DNA of 39,534 nt, taken from contig NZ_CALJ01000089.1 of the NCBI RefSeq assembly GCF_000308315.1, forward strand, positions 1 through 39,534, in the 5' to 3' direction. The notes beneath the pieces are model-generated. The model ran no database searches and was not told the DNA's origin. It saw only the letters and a list, made by a program, of their open reading frames with translations. Below, piece by piece: positions 21,401 to 30,135 of this stretch. Numbering within the stretch: the first letter of the stretch is position 1; each line of letters starts with the position of its first letter. Position numbers and translations under genes: made by a program. This DNA comes from Legionella tunisiensis. Its GTDB lineage: Bacteria > Pseudomonadota > Gammaproteobacteria > Legionellales > Legionellaceae.

Positions 21401-21994
21401 GCATCTAGTTATCGTACGAGTCTTGCCAATGCGAGTGAGTATCTAGCTGATCTTAAATTGACGATCACTCAATTTCCTGAAGCCCCTCTCGGAGTAGCGG
21501 AAGATGATCCTCAGTTGGTTGAAGATAGAATACATTTTGCTTTGGCTTGTGCTGTGACTCTATTAAGCGCTTTCAGTGACCCGCCTACTGAGAGTAATCC
21601 GGTTGTATTGCGTGGCTTTGAAGAAAAAGAAATGCGCTATATATGGACAGCGTTGATGGTTCTGGGCTCAGAAATACCTTCCATGCAATTTAGTCACAAA
21701 GCAATCAATGTAATAAGCCCAACATTTAAGCCAGCTAATGAACTCGGCATGTTCTATGGTTACAGTAATAGCTCTTGCCATGAGACTCTTTTCAAGCCTC
21801 ATAAGGCTTATGTGGATGGTTTGCTTAAAGGTATCAAAGAAGCGTGTGCACAAAGAGTCGCTCATCAAAAAACCTTGGAAAAGGCAGACAAACTTGCAAC
21901 GTCTATTAGCTCAACTTATAAGAGTACCTTTAAACAAACACTTGATGAGTTAAGAGAGCAGCAAGATAAAGGTCCAGAGATATTTGGTAGATAG
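12440..21994 (+). CDS. Giant protein (about 3,184 aa): Ser/Thr-kinase, ankyrin-like repeats, coiled coil, C-terminal repeats (three frame breaks)
   Basis: Four long frames (12440-14806, to 17196, to 18602, to 21994) join into one reading frame if one base is added near 14772 (T5, EFIFSYGGSRG), 17165 (A5, GKKKEVDAAGENLKW) and 18585 (T4, KRFYKDLLDDVSPR). No internal start with a ribosome site was found. Domains: helical N-terminus 1-790. Protein kinase about 810-1160 with LLGVGQYGSV, VVKK, FSHNDIKPENF, KYIDW, GTLPYISPQVL and DDWSLTAMAFG, plus an unusually long insert of about 80 residues before GTLPY. Ankyrin-like helices about 1420-1970. Coiled coil about 2085-2370. Five 66-70-residue repeats about 2375-2730, then an unrecognised C-terminal domain. 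The start has GAGG 7 bases upstream. Inference: a Dot/Icm effector kinase; I cannot name it. Confidence 0.75.
19558..20620 (+). repeat. Five degenerate protein repeats of 66-70 residues inside the giant gene
   Basis: Successive units end in RLTAL, RLATL, RIDAN, RLLAL and RLDFL, each preceded by a DAY or equivalent (VDAYEAIKDEAE, LDAYMDIKAVAQ, VDAYTQFVDLAR, DDAYERVRDAAD). Each has an earlier pattern like I-x-S-x-D-x-x-x-L-x-x-I-A-x-A-x-S-N-x-E-L. The unit recurs about every 200-215 bases. The DNA itself has diverged, so this is an old protein-level repeat, probably helical and used for binding. Confidence 0.7.
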
Positions 21995-21999
21995 GAGAC

Positions 22000-22024
22000 G
22001 GTGGGACGTTATTCCCACCTTTTC
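22000..22024 (+). terminator. Rho-independent terminator of the giant gene
   Basis: GGTGGGA (22000-22006) pairs with TCCCACC (22013-22019) around a six-base loop, followed by TTTT and, after two bases, another T-run. It begins 6 bases after the stop codon. Confidence 0.85.
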
Positions 22025-22117
22025 TATTTTTATCTTTTTCATCATTGTTGCCACTAAAAAAATTGACAAGCTTTAGTCCGTCGCTAAAAATGGATAAAAT
22101 CATTTAATAAGTAACCT

Positions 22118-23052
22118 ATGGAATATAAAGACTATTACCAGATAATGGGGCTTGAGCGTGGCGCTAGCCAAGAAGATATTAAACGTGCTTATCGCAAGCT
22201 TGCGCGTAAATACCACCCTGATGTTAGTAAAGAGGCCAATGCCGAAGCCAAGTTTAAAGAATTGGGTGAAGCTTATAGTGTTTTGAGCGAGCCTGAAAAA
22301 CGTGCTAAATACGATCAGTATGGCCAATATTGGAAAGAGCAAGAGCAGGGGCAGGCGTATAGGCCGCAATCAGGGCAAGGTGAGTATTACCACTTTAACG
22401 AAGGGAATGCTGCTGATTTTGAGGATTTTATCAATAGTATTTTTCGCGAACGCCAGCAGCAACAGCACGCCTCCTATTATGATCAGGGACGTGATGTGCA
22501 TGCCAAATTGACGATTAATCTTGAAGATAGTTTTCATGGGACTGAAAAAACGCTGCAATTACAAATGCCAGTGACGAATAGTCAAGGATTCATGGATTAT
22601 CAACTGCGAGCTATTAAAGTAAAGATTCCTCCAGGGATTGGCAACAAGCAGCAGATACGATTAAAAGGTCAAGGTGGTAAGGGGGCTGGACAACAAGCGG
22701 GTGATTTATACATCGAAATTCATATTGCTCCCCATCCCTGGTTTCACTTACAAAAAAAGATATTCATTTACAGGTACCAATCACACCCTGGGAAGCAGCA
22801 CTCGGAGCTAGCATCAAAGTTCCAACACTGGCAGGGCCGGTCAATTTAAAAATTCCTAAATTAACGCAAGCTGGTAAACAAATGCGCCTTAAGGGAAGAG
22901 GTTTGCCGGGTAATCCTCCAGGGGATCAATATGTCATTCTGCAGATAGTTATTCCTACCGAAGAGAATGAACGGTTGACCAGTCTATATCAGCAAATGGC
23001 GGGTACTACAACATTTAATCCACGAGAAAAATTGGGAGTTAGCAATGACTGA
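22118..23052 (+). CDS. cbpA: Curved-DNA-binding protein / DnaJ-class co-chaperone (one frame break)
   Basis: A class II J-protein that stimulates DnaK and can bind DNA. Seen: J domain at residues 3-70 with the HPD motif in [11 protein letters not shown] and KYDQYGQ at its end. A Gln/Gly-rich linker follows, with no zinc-finger cysteines. The C-terminal substrate-binding part has [34 protein letters not shown] and later [12 protein letters not shown]. The frame breaks near 22756 in a run of seven A; an eighth A gives [21 protein letters not shown]. The product is about 311 residues, the normal CbpA length. Its stop overlaps the cbpM start by 8 bp. Confidence 0.92.
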
Positions 23053-23372
23053 ATCTAAAAAACACCCACTGTAACTGGTGAAGAGTGGTTTTGTTTGTCA
23101 TTGCATGAAATTACTTCTTCTTTTGGTGTGTCAAGAGAACTGATTATCGAAATTATTGATGAAGGTATTATTAATGTACAAAAAATGAGAATGATGAGTG
23201 GCAATTTGATAATGAAGCATTGCGGTGTATTCGTACTGTATTGCAATTAAACAGAGATTTAGGTATTAATGTCGCTGGCGCTGGACTTGCGATTGAATTA
23301 CTCAAAGAAATTGATCATTTACGCATGCTTCTTGCTAGTAAAGATAAAGAAGGGCTAGTTAGGAAGAGTTGA
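23045..23372 (+). CDS. cbpM: CbpM-like modulator of CbpA (two frame breaks)
   Basis: CbpM binds the J domain of CbpA and inhibits it. Seen: about 109 residues after adding one A near 23060 and one near 23183, both in runs of six A: MTESKKTPTVTGEEWFCLSL, then FGVSRELIIEIIDEGIINVQ, DEWQFDNEALRCIRTVLQLN and AGAGLAIELLKEIDHLR. The pattern (MerR-like helix pair and a C-terminal helix with L-x-L-L) and the position overlapping cbpA both fit CbpM. Confidence 0.85.
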
Positions 23373-23417
23373 ATAACTCATGTGATCTTAGAGCATGACT
23401 AAAATAAAAAAGGGGAA

Positions 23418-23729
23418 ATGATGAGAAAATATTATCAAGGTGCGCTAATTGCTCTGGGTTTTTCACTATTAGCAGGTTGTCAAATGTTTAGTGGAGGAAA
23501 TTTGTTCCAACCACGTCTTTCTGATGAATCATTGACTGCATCTGTCAATACAGCCTTCTTAAACACACCTGAACTTGCTCCGGTACGTATTCATATAGAA
23601 GCACATAATGGTATTGTATTGCTAAGTGGTTATGTGAAGACTATTCGCCAAAGTGATACAGCTGGCGATGTAGCGAGCAAAGTCAATGGCGTTAAAGGTG
23701 TAGAAAATAATTTGATTGTGCGGAAATAA
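23418..23729 (+). CDS. BON-domain lipoprotein
   Basis: A small envelope lipoprotein of the OsmY/BON type; such domains are thought to bind phospholipid. Seen: 103 residues. A signal peptide ends in the lipobox LLAGCQ (Cys about 21). One BON domain covers about residues 36-102, with VNTAFLNTPEL, VRIHIEAHNGIVLLSGYV and VNGVKGVENNLIVRK. Two adjacent ATGs (23418, 23421) lie after AGGGGAA; either start is possible. It sits 45 bp after cbpM and may share its transcript. Confidence 0.88.
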   Translation: MMRKYYQGALIALGFSLLAGCQMFSGGNLFQPRLSDESLTASVNTAFLNTPELAPVRIHIEAHNGIVLLSGYVKTIRQSDTAGDVASKVNGVKGVENNLIVRK

Positions 23730-23739
23730 ACAGTAATGA

Positions 23740-23890
23740 GTTGGCGGCTAGCGTCAGCAAATGTAGGTTGAGGCTTCGCCTGACAGAACTGTAAAACGAT
23801 ATACTAAATCAGGAATAGATGCTTGTACGTGGTTGTTCCGAGATTCCAATATGCCGCGTGCTCTGCCCGCGGCATCCGGCTTTGTTCCAA
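23740..23890. repeat. REP-like intergenic palindromes
   Basis: Two short inverted repeats lie between the BON lipoprotein gene and the next gene. One is the TTGAGGCTTCGCCTGACAG segment (AGGC-TTCG-CCT core, near 23770-23785). The other is TGCCGCG (23852-23858 region) pairing with CGCGGCA just downstream. Such GC-rich islands in AT-rich sequence resemble repeated extragenic elements, but copy number cannot be judged here. Confidence 0.4.
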
Positions 23891-23987
23891 TTAAAACCAC
23901 CTGGTTTTATAGAGTAATAATTGAGTTAAGAGGAACTTGCTTGAAAGTATAAACTGGATGTGGTGCGATTTTCTTGTAGGAGAGCAC

Positions 23988-24586
23988 ATGAGCTTTCAAG
24001 AATTCTCGATGAGAATTGATGTGGTTAAGGAGATGCCACTTGGCTTTTTATTGCTGATAGAGTTGACACCTGAAGAAGCAGTAAAAATGAGTGAAAAAAT
24101 TTCAGGCTTAAGCAAATCAAGAGAAAAATTTGTAGTAAATGGTATAGATGTACAAGAAGGTGAAGATGGTAAATTTCTTCTTAGAGTCGCACCAGGTATG
24201 GGAAGTACAATCGATAGGTTTAGCGTTTTACAGAAAGATTTAACAGTAAAATAGAAGATGAGAGTATTCAATTAGCATTAAACGATATACTCACGAGTAT
24301 TAAAAGTGCTACTGAAAAGATAAAGAAAAAATTTTCAGGAGGTGTATTACTATTTGGTAAAAGCGAGTATGAAAAACCCAGTGAATACACTGCACGTACA
24401 AATAAAATTATGAAAGATATAGTTTTGGAAGCACAAAAAGAGTTATCAGATACCCAAGAGGTAATTAAAACAGAAGGAAAAAATTCGTTGCGGCACCTTT
24501 CATTTCTTGCATCAAACGCATCCGTTGAGGTGGAAAAAGATAATAAAAATCGTCATTGGAGTTGTTGTTTCGGTAGGTCGAATTAA
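23988..24586 (+). CDS. Unrecognised protein, about 199 aa (one frame break)
   Basis: No family recognised. Seen: ATG 23988 with GGAG eight bases upstream. The N-terminal part is MSFQEFSMRIDVVKEMPLGF, with PEEAVKMSEKI and a small beta-rich stretch. The frame breaks near 24252 in a run of four A; one more A gives DLTVKIEDESIQLALNDIL and an open helical, Lys/Glu-rich second half. It ends HWSCCFGRSN, with two adjacent cysteines near the C-terminus that could be acylated or metal-bound. No signal peptide or membrane segment. Size and charge fit a small effector or cytosolic accessory protein, but this is only a guess. Confidence 0.6.
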
Positions 24587-24706
24587 TATCAACCTAATGA
24601 TTGTACAGAAAAATTTGAATTGGTCCGACTTAATTTGACACAGTAACCTCTTTTGTACCCAATTAATCAACAGTAACCGGGCACTATAGACATCTATAAA
24701 TTAGGC

Positions 24707-26364
24707 TTAACTACCAAAAGTAAAGGTGTAAATAGCAAGCCCAGGTTCTGTGGCGGTTAGCTGCAAAAGACCGTCGGCGAAATGAGGCAAGACTACCAGT
24801 TCGTATATAGAATGTTTATTGACGTTAATAGTGCTGTTAATGACATCTTTACCTTTCTCCGTCGTAATCATCCGACCATCTAAAAGTAGCTTCACCTGGA
24901 TGGGTTTTTGAGAAGTATTACCCATTACCACAAAAACTTTACGTGCATTAAATTGAATTTTTATAGCAGCATCGGCCTGCATTGAAATAATTTTATCAGG
25001 CATCACCTGCCACATGCCTTGCAAACCCCAACTGTTCGAGGTGAGTTGTTTTGGGAAGTTATATTGTGCGGGTTTATCATGAATTAATGGGTAGGGGCTG
25101 ACATTCCTGTCTGCTCGTGCATAGCCCAAATAAGTTTCTGGTGTTTCAGCGAGCGATGAATGGTCGGTACTGGCTTCAGTAGGCATGGCAAGCCCACCGA
25201 TACCTAACAGAAATCGAATGTTATTTTCGGTGATATCATAGTCTCCTTCGCCCAAATGTTTATACACAACTTTGCCTTCTTTATTAATTAAATAATGGGC
25301 GGGCCAATAATGATTATTAAAATTACGCCAAGTGACAAATTGATTATCAAGCGCGACTGGATATTTAATGCCGTTGCGCTTCACTGCATTTTTAACATTG
25401 TCCAGATTCTTTTCAAAGTCAAATTCGGGGCTATGTACACCGATAATAACCAAGCCTTTATCGTGATATTTATTATACCAGTCATTAAGATAGGGCAGAG
25501 TACGGATACAGTTAATACAGGAGTAGGTCCAGAAATCAACAAGAATAACCTTGCCTTTTAGATCGGCCAGTTGCAAGGGAGGTGAATTGATCCAGGCTTC
25601 TATGCCGCCTATTGCAGGTGCTTTATAAGGAAGCCACAAACCATTTTGCAGTGTTGTAGCAGTTTGAATGCTTGTCTTGGCTGTTGTTGTGGACGTGACA
25701 TTTCCTCTTTCTTGATAAATCATATAAGCAACGCTTGCGATAATAATTCCCCCTAAAATTTTGCGAAAAAGAGAGGTTTTTGTTTTAAAAAAAGCGAATT
25801 TATCCATGATGGTGATGCCATAAAGTGCAATGATTAGCATGGGTATGGCAGCACCTAGAGCAAAAGCTAAAAGACTGAAAAAACTGATTATCGTTGTTTG
25901 CTGGATCACTGTTTGGACAATCACTGCTGCAAGGATAGGGCCCGCACAGGGTGTCCAGATAATTGCAACTAAAGCGCCAAAGAAAAAGCCACTTATTAGC
26001 CCGCCTTGTGGATTACTTGCGGTGGAAAAGGCTGAGCTTAGCCCAACTAAGCGCTGTGTCAGGTAGGTAAATTTTTCTGTCAGATAGGTTGAGAGCATAA
26101 TAATGCCCAATAACACGAGTATGCCATAAGAAAAATGACGAATGATATTAAGATCTATACCGGAGTATTGGACGAATTGTCGTGAAAAAATGCGAAGAGA
26201 GTAAAGGTTATAACGAAACCTATAATAATACCTACTGGGCGCTTCTTACTACCAGCGAATGAGCCGGCAAGAATAATAGGCAAAATAGGCAGAATACAAG
26301 GTGAAATAATTAAAGCAAAACCTTCAAAAAAGCCTAATATAATGTCCAGAAAATCAAGTTGCAT
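24707..26364 (-). CDS. dipZ: DipZ-type CcdA-thioredoxin fusion (one frame break)
   Basis: DipZ carries reducing power across the inner membrane to periplasmic thiols. Seen: an N-terminal CcdA-like membrane domain with EGFALIISPCILPILPIILA and IIWTPCAGPILAAVIVQT, the two conserved Cys-Pro sites. A periplasmic thioredoxin-like domain follows, with VDFWTYSCINCIRTLPYLND as the CxxC site, IGVHSPEF, and WPAHYLINKEGKVVY. A C-terminal beta-rich domain ends TATEPGLAIYTFTFGS. The frame breaks near 26183 in a run of six A (minus strand T6); one more T links LFAFF to SRQFVQYSGIDLN. The total is about 552 residues. It lies 367 bp downstream of bufC on the same strand. Confidence 0.9.
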
Positions 26365-26731
26365 AGGGGAGCCTTAGCGACATTAGTTAATTGAAATTGC
26401 TTCTCGATAGCTAGCCTGCTTATGCTGCCTTAGACATGCTAGAACAAAGTATAGTGAAGTCCGTATCATAAAATACTCCATGTTGCTGCGATAATGTTTC
26501 TATTGTGCATGAGATAGAAACGAGTAGCAATTAGGTCATTGCTTTGTCCTTAGAGATTAATTGATTGATTTCATGATGCTGGCCCAGATTTTTTGGTGGC
26601 GTATCAGATTTGTTAAAGTCATTCTTTCATCATGCTGAACAAAGAGATAGATCTTCGATTTTGATACGGAACATTTCTGGGGAGCTGTTGCTATGCTCGA
26701 GGTGACGTGAAAATGTGCTTTATAAGTGTCT
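26365..26731. other. Intergenic gap between dipZ and bufC
   Basis: No gene seen. One hairpin, GTTTCTAT (26496-26503) with ATAGAAAC (26514-26521), has a ten-base loop and no T-tract; it may end the buf transcript or be incidental. The dipZ promoter should lie here but no clear hexamers were identified. Confidence 0.4.
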
Positions 26732-27517
26732 TTAATTGCGTTTTATTTCCGCCAATAAACCTGATTGTATCCAACTTTTTAACAATGAAGCAGCTCGCAT
26801 ACCTACTTCCTGTTCTTCCATCCATTCACAGAGTCCCGCACATAACTCACCAAAACTCACTCCCTGGATTAGGGCATCCAGAGCCCAGGCCTCATCCTCG
26901 GTTAAAGAGTAAAACCGAATTGTATAACCATGGCGCCAAACAACCCATGGCAGTTGTTTGTTATTAATTACCAGGTCTTCTTCAACGAAGGACTGTTCAT
27001 TTGCCAGAGCTTGCCAGAGAGTCACAATATTCCAGAAAAAATTGAGGCGGTGTAAAGATGGATGCGTAATAAATTGCATGGTAGGCCAAGATTCTGCCGG
27101 TATGGCAGCCATGTCTTCAATGCTGACTACCTTAGCCTCCGCGGCATCAAAAGCTAAAGTCATATGCCATTCAAATTGAGCGAGTTCAGCTAGGTAAAGA
27201 TAATTATGATTTTTGTCGCCTGCTAAATAGTCAGCAAATTTATCACCAAACCAACGAATTGAACGATAAGAGGAGGGATAATTATTAATATAGTTCTCAC
27301 CTATTTTCTGAAAGGTATTTTCTCCCAGATGGCGCTTAAGAATGGGATAATTAGCGGCCAAAGCCTCAAGAAGCCGGAGACGATACGCATCTCCGTAAAT
27401 AGCCAAACGTTTCGCTGCAGGCACTTTATCACTGGTGACAATCGCTGTTTGAATAGTGCTTGGGTTCTTGAGTAAGTAATTTTGCAAGCTATCTTGTAAT
27501 TCATGTAAATTAGTCAT
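26732..27517 (-). CDS. bufC: DUF2063 protein, BufC/HvfC-type partner of an MNIO enzyme
   Basis: DUF2063 proteins present the precursor peptide to the MNIO enzyme in bufferin-type pathways. Seen: 261 residues. The N-terminus has LQDSLQNYLL and RLAIYGDAYRLRLLEALAANYP, the conserved family start, and then YINNYPSSYRSIRWFGDKFADYL. The C-terminal half (VVWRHGYTIRFYSLTEDEAWAL, CEWMEEQEVGMRAASLLKSW) resembles the winged-helix-like part of the family. Its start overlaps the bufB stop by 4 bp (ATGA), so the two are coupled. No frame breaks. Confidence 0.88.
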   Translation of the reverse strand: MTNLHELQDSLQNYLLKNPSTIQTAIVTSDKVPAAKRLAIYGDAYRLRLLEALAANYPILKRHLGENTFQKIGENYINNYPSSYRSIRWFGDKFADYLAGDKNHNYLYLAELAQFEWHMTLAFDAAEAKVVSIEDMAAIPAESWPTMQFITHPSLHRLNFFWNIVTLWQALANEQSFVEEDLVINNKQLPWVVWRHGYTIRFYSLTEDEAWALDALIQGVSFGELCAGLCEWMEEQEVGMRAASLLKSWIQSGLLAEIKRN

Positions 27518-28371
27518 ATTGCTAACTCTTTGATGGATAGGTTGCCTACAATTTTTCGAGCTTGATTTAATTCAGCCAATAAATCCGATAAGGGAGGAAT
27601 ATTATCATCCCGTTCTATCATTGTTGAAACCATTCCCAAATGTTCGATGGTCTCAGCATATAAATCCCAAACAGCTTGAACTATGGGGGCATCATGAGTA
27701 TCAATAATGTAATCGCCATGGTCAGAATGGCCAGCAAGGTGAATCTGGGCTACGCGTTTGGGTGGTATGCCATGAATGTAATCAAGGGCATTAAAATTGT
27801 GATTTACCGAACTGACATAGATATTATTGACATCACATAAAATATAGCAATCGGCACGATTAGAAATTTCTGTAATGAATTCCCATTCAGTGATTTCTGA
27901 TTGGAGGAACGTAAGATAGCTTGAAACATTCTCAATAAGAATTTGTCGGCCTAAATAATCTTGTATTTCAATAATACGAGAAGCAATATGCTTAATGGCT
28001 TCCTCTGTATAAGGAAGAGGTAATAAATCATGCATGTTTAGCCCATGAATACCTGTCCAGCACAGATGATCGGAAATCCAAACAGGTTCAATACGCTCGG
28101 CCAGTAATTTTACTTCTTTGAGATAAGTTTTATCGAGAGGATCTGTGCTACCAAGGGATAGTGACACCCCGTGCATCACAAGAGGGTAGTCCTGGCGAAT
28201 TTTATCCAAATAATACAGTGGCTTACCGCCGGGAACCAAATAATTCTCAGTGATGATCTCAAGCCAATCCAGAGATGGTTTTTGTTCTAGTATTTCCTCA
28301 TAATGGTCAGGACGTAACCCTAAACCAAACCCGAGGTAAGGTAATTTTTGCAGCTCTTTAGGAATAGACAT
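27514..28371 (-). CDS. bufB: MNIO-family (DUF692) iron-dependent peptide-modifying oxidase, BufB-like
   Basis: MNIO enzymes use two or three irons to oxidise cysteines in ribosomal peptides; bufferin enzymes turn Cys into thiooxazole rings that bind copper. Seen: 285 residues with the family's metal-binding pattern: LGFGLGLRPDHYEEIL, VMHGVSLSLGS, WISDHLCW, ILIENVSSY, CDVNNIYVSSVNH, QIHLAGHSDHG, DTHDAPI and IERDDNIPP. No frame breaks. It lies between the six-Cys precursor gene upstream and DUF2063 downstream, the usual bufABC order. A hairpin terminator in the 57-bp gap before it should lower its expression relative to the precursor. Confidence 0.92.
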   Translation of the reverse strand: MSIPKELQKLPYLGFGLGLRPDHYEEILEQKPSLDWLEIITENYLVPGGKPLYYLDKIRQDYPLVMHGVSLSLGSTDPLDKTYLKEVKLLAERIEPVWISDHLCWTGIHGLNMHDLLPLPYTEEAIKHIASRIIEIQDYLGRQILIENVSSYLTFLQSEITEWEFITEISNRADCYILCDVNNIYVSSVNHNFNALDYIHGIPPKRVAQIHLAGHSDHGDYIIDTHDAPIVQAVWDLYAETIEHLGMVSTMIERDDNIPPLSDLLAELNQARKIVGNLSIKELAI

Positions 28372-28388
28372 TATAACGACTTATTGGT

Positions 28389-28419
28389 AAAAACCAGGTA
28401 TGCAAGAGCATACCTGGTT
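28389..28419 (-). terminator. Hairpin terminator/attenuator between bufA and bufB
   Basis: The arms AACCAGGTATGC (28392-28403) and GCATACCTGGTT (28408-28419) are perfect 12-base complements around a four-base loop. On the minus strand the stem ends in a five-T run (28393-28389). It lies 10 bp after the bufA stop and 18 bp before the bufB start. Confidence 0.85.
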
Positions 28420-28428
28420 AATAACTAA

Positions 28429-28695
28429 TTATTGTTGAGTTGTTGTGCCAGCATCTGTTGTGCCGCCAGCTTTTTGGCAAGCATCCTGCGTCATCATAGT
28501 AATACCTTGGCCTTTACAAGCGTTTTGACCTTTGCAAGAGTTGTTAGCAGTTTTGCAAGCGCTTTGACCTTTACAAGCATTAACGCCTTTGCACTGAACC
28601 ATAGGAGCATCAGAAGCAGATGATGCAAATACAGGAGCTACAGAGAAAATAGCTGCTGCGCCGAATGCTAATGCGGTACCAGTTACTTTGTTCAT
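28429..28695 (-). CDS. bufA: Bufferin-type six-cysteine precursor peptide (BufA-like)
   Basis: An exported RiPP-like precursor, expected to be modified by the adjacent MNIO enzyme. Seen: 88 residues. A signal peptide covers about residues 1-24 (MNKVTGTALAFGAAAIFSVA, then PVFA). The mature part has six Cys at 35, 41, 47, 54, 60 and 73, mostly in C-K-G repeats spaced six or seven residues apart (VQCKGVNACKGQSACK, NSCKGQNACKGQGITMM, DACQK). A Thr/Gln-rich tail follows. Known: bufferins are periplasmic copper-binding peptides with such Cys patterns, including a family with six or twelve Cys. Neighbours: a strong promoter upstream, and a terminator before bufBC. Confidence 0.9.
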   Translation of the reverse strand: MNKVTGTALAFGAAAIFSVAPVFASSASDAPMVQCKGVNACKGQSACKTANNSCKGQNACKGQGITMMTQDACQKAGGTTDAGTTTQQ

Positions 28696-28778
28696 AAAAA
28701 TTCCTTTTTAATCAATGGAGAAACAATTATTAATAAGCTATTAAGCTGTAACTTAATAGTCCACTTTCAGCACTCAAT

Positions 28779-28808
28779 AGTGTAGATAGTAAAAATTAAT
28801 ACTGTCAA
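28779..28808 (-). promoter_or_regulatory. Sigma-70 promoter of the buf operon
   Basis: On the minus strand a perfect -35 TTGACA (28808-28803), an 18-base spacer and a -10 TACACT (28784-28779, 4/6 match) lie about 84 bp upstream of the bufA ATG. Confidence 0.6.
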
Positions 28809-28885
28809 GTAAATCAGGCGATTTTAAATAGATACTTGCTGAAGTACAGAGGATTATATTGCGAAGTGCAGTAAATAAAATTTAA

Positions 28886-30134
28886 TTATTTAACAATAGC
28901 CAAATCTGACCAACAGGTTGTGTAAGCGGGTGATCTTAATTCCGATTTCATAGCCCATGCTTTCGAATAGCCTTCCGCAGCCAATTTAATAGAGTGGCGA
29001 CCGTATTTGTGATGAATCGCCTCAAGTACCGTCATAATTTGTTCTGTTTTTTCAAACTTCTTGTTCGGTTGGTGAAAAATATCCAGTTGCAGATGCTCTT
29101 TACTAACGAGTTCTTCTAAGCAAATCCCTACTTTTTATATTGAAACCCCGCTTTGTAAATTTGCCGCAATCCTTCTTTGCCGTAATGAGTAATTAAGCGC
29201 AAATCATCTGTCGGAATCTCCAGTTTGATCGTGATAGATTGATGATATTGGGCTAAATCCGCACGAAAACGGTTTGTTTTCACAAAGACGGATAGCGATT
29301 GCACTAACAAATGCTGCCGGCGTAATTTCGCAGAAGCATTGGCGCAATGACTACTGATTGCTTGAGCAAGAGGTTCGAAGTCAGTTTGCATGCTTCCAAA
29401 GGAGCGTGAAGAAAGAATAGAGTGCCTGGATTCAGCTTCTTCAAGGCTTAAACAAGACACTCCTTGTAACTCCATTGCTGTGCGCATCAGGATGACATTA
29501 TATTGTTTTCTGAGTAAATGAGCATTCATACTGGCTAAATCATGGGCAGTATGAATACCTTGTTGTATTAGTTTTTCTGCCATTGCCGCCCAATTCCCCA
29601 AACTTCCCCAACATTAACTCGCTTAAGCCAATCTGGATGTCTGTTGATATTAAAAACTGCAATTTTGAGTTCTGTCTTACAAATATGATTGGCTATTTTT
29701 GCCAACGTCTTTGTACTACCAATACCTATAGAAGTAGGAATCCCTGTGAATTGTAAAATACGTTTTTGAAGGGTGATACAGAAGCTATCATGGAGAGAAG
29801 ACGGCATGGTACTTAAATCTAAAAATGCTTCATCAATAGAGTAAACTTCCATATCTTGCCAAAACTCTTCGATAACAGACATGACTCGCTGTGAAAGATC
29901 TCTATAGAGAGGATAGTTTGAGGAAAAAACATGAACTTTATGCTGCTTACAAAATCCTTTGACCTTAAAGTAAGGCTCTCCCATTTTAATTCCTAACGCC
30001 TTGGCTTCATTCGAACGCGAAATAATTGCCCCATCGTTATTAGAGAGAATAACAATGGGTTTATTATGCAAGTCGGGCCTGAATAGACGCTCACAGGAGG
30101 CATAAAAATTATTACAGTCAATCAGAGCATACAT
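28886..30134 (-). CDS. umuC: DNA polymerase V catalytic subunit UmuC (two frame breaks)
   Basis: A Y-family translesion polymerase. Seen: palm and fingers motifs MYALIDCNNFYASCERLFRP, VFSSNYPLYRDLSQRV, the catalytic pair in VYSIDEAFLDL, and IPTSIGIGSTKTLAKIAN. The little-finger region is followed near 29,070 by HLQLDIFHQ, a likely beta-clamp motif. The C-terminus is TTCWSDLAIVK. Frame breaks lie near 29598 (one added G gives GIGRAMAEKLIQQGI) and near 29130 (one added A gives QYKKVGICLEELVSK). The corrected product is about 416 residues, full family length. Its start lies one base after the umuD stop. Confidence 0.92.
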
Positions 30135-30135
30135 A

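Noticed and set aside
23735-23987. Small coding gene in the gap after the BON lipoprotein
   Set aside because: The only open frame is a 5' extension of the gene starting at 23988; the gap is better explained by REP-like palindromes.
28480-28600. Short regularly spaced DNA repeats that could suggest a CRISPR array
   Set aside because: They encode the C-K-G repeats of the bufferin precursor; the units are too short and lie inside a gene with a signal peptide.
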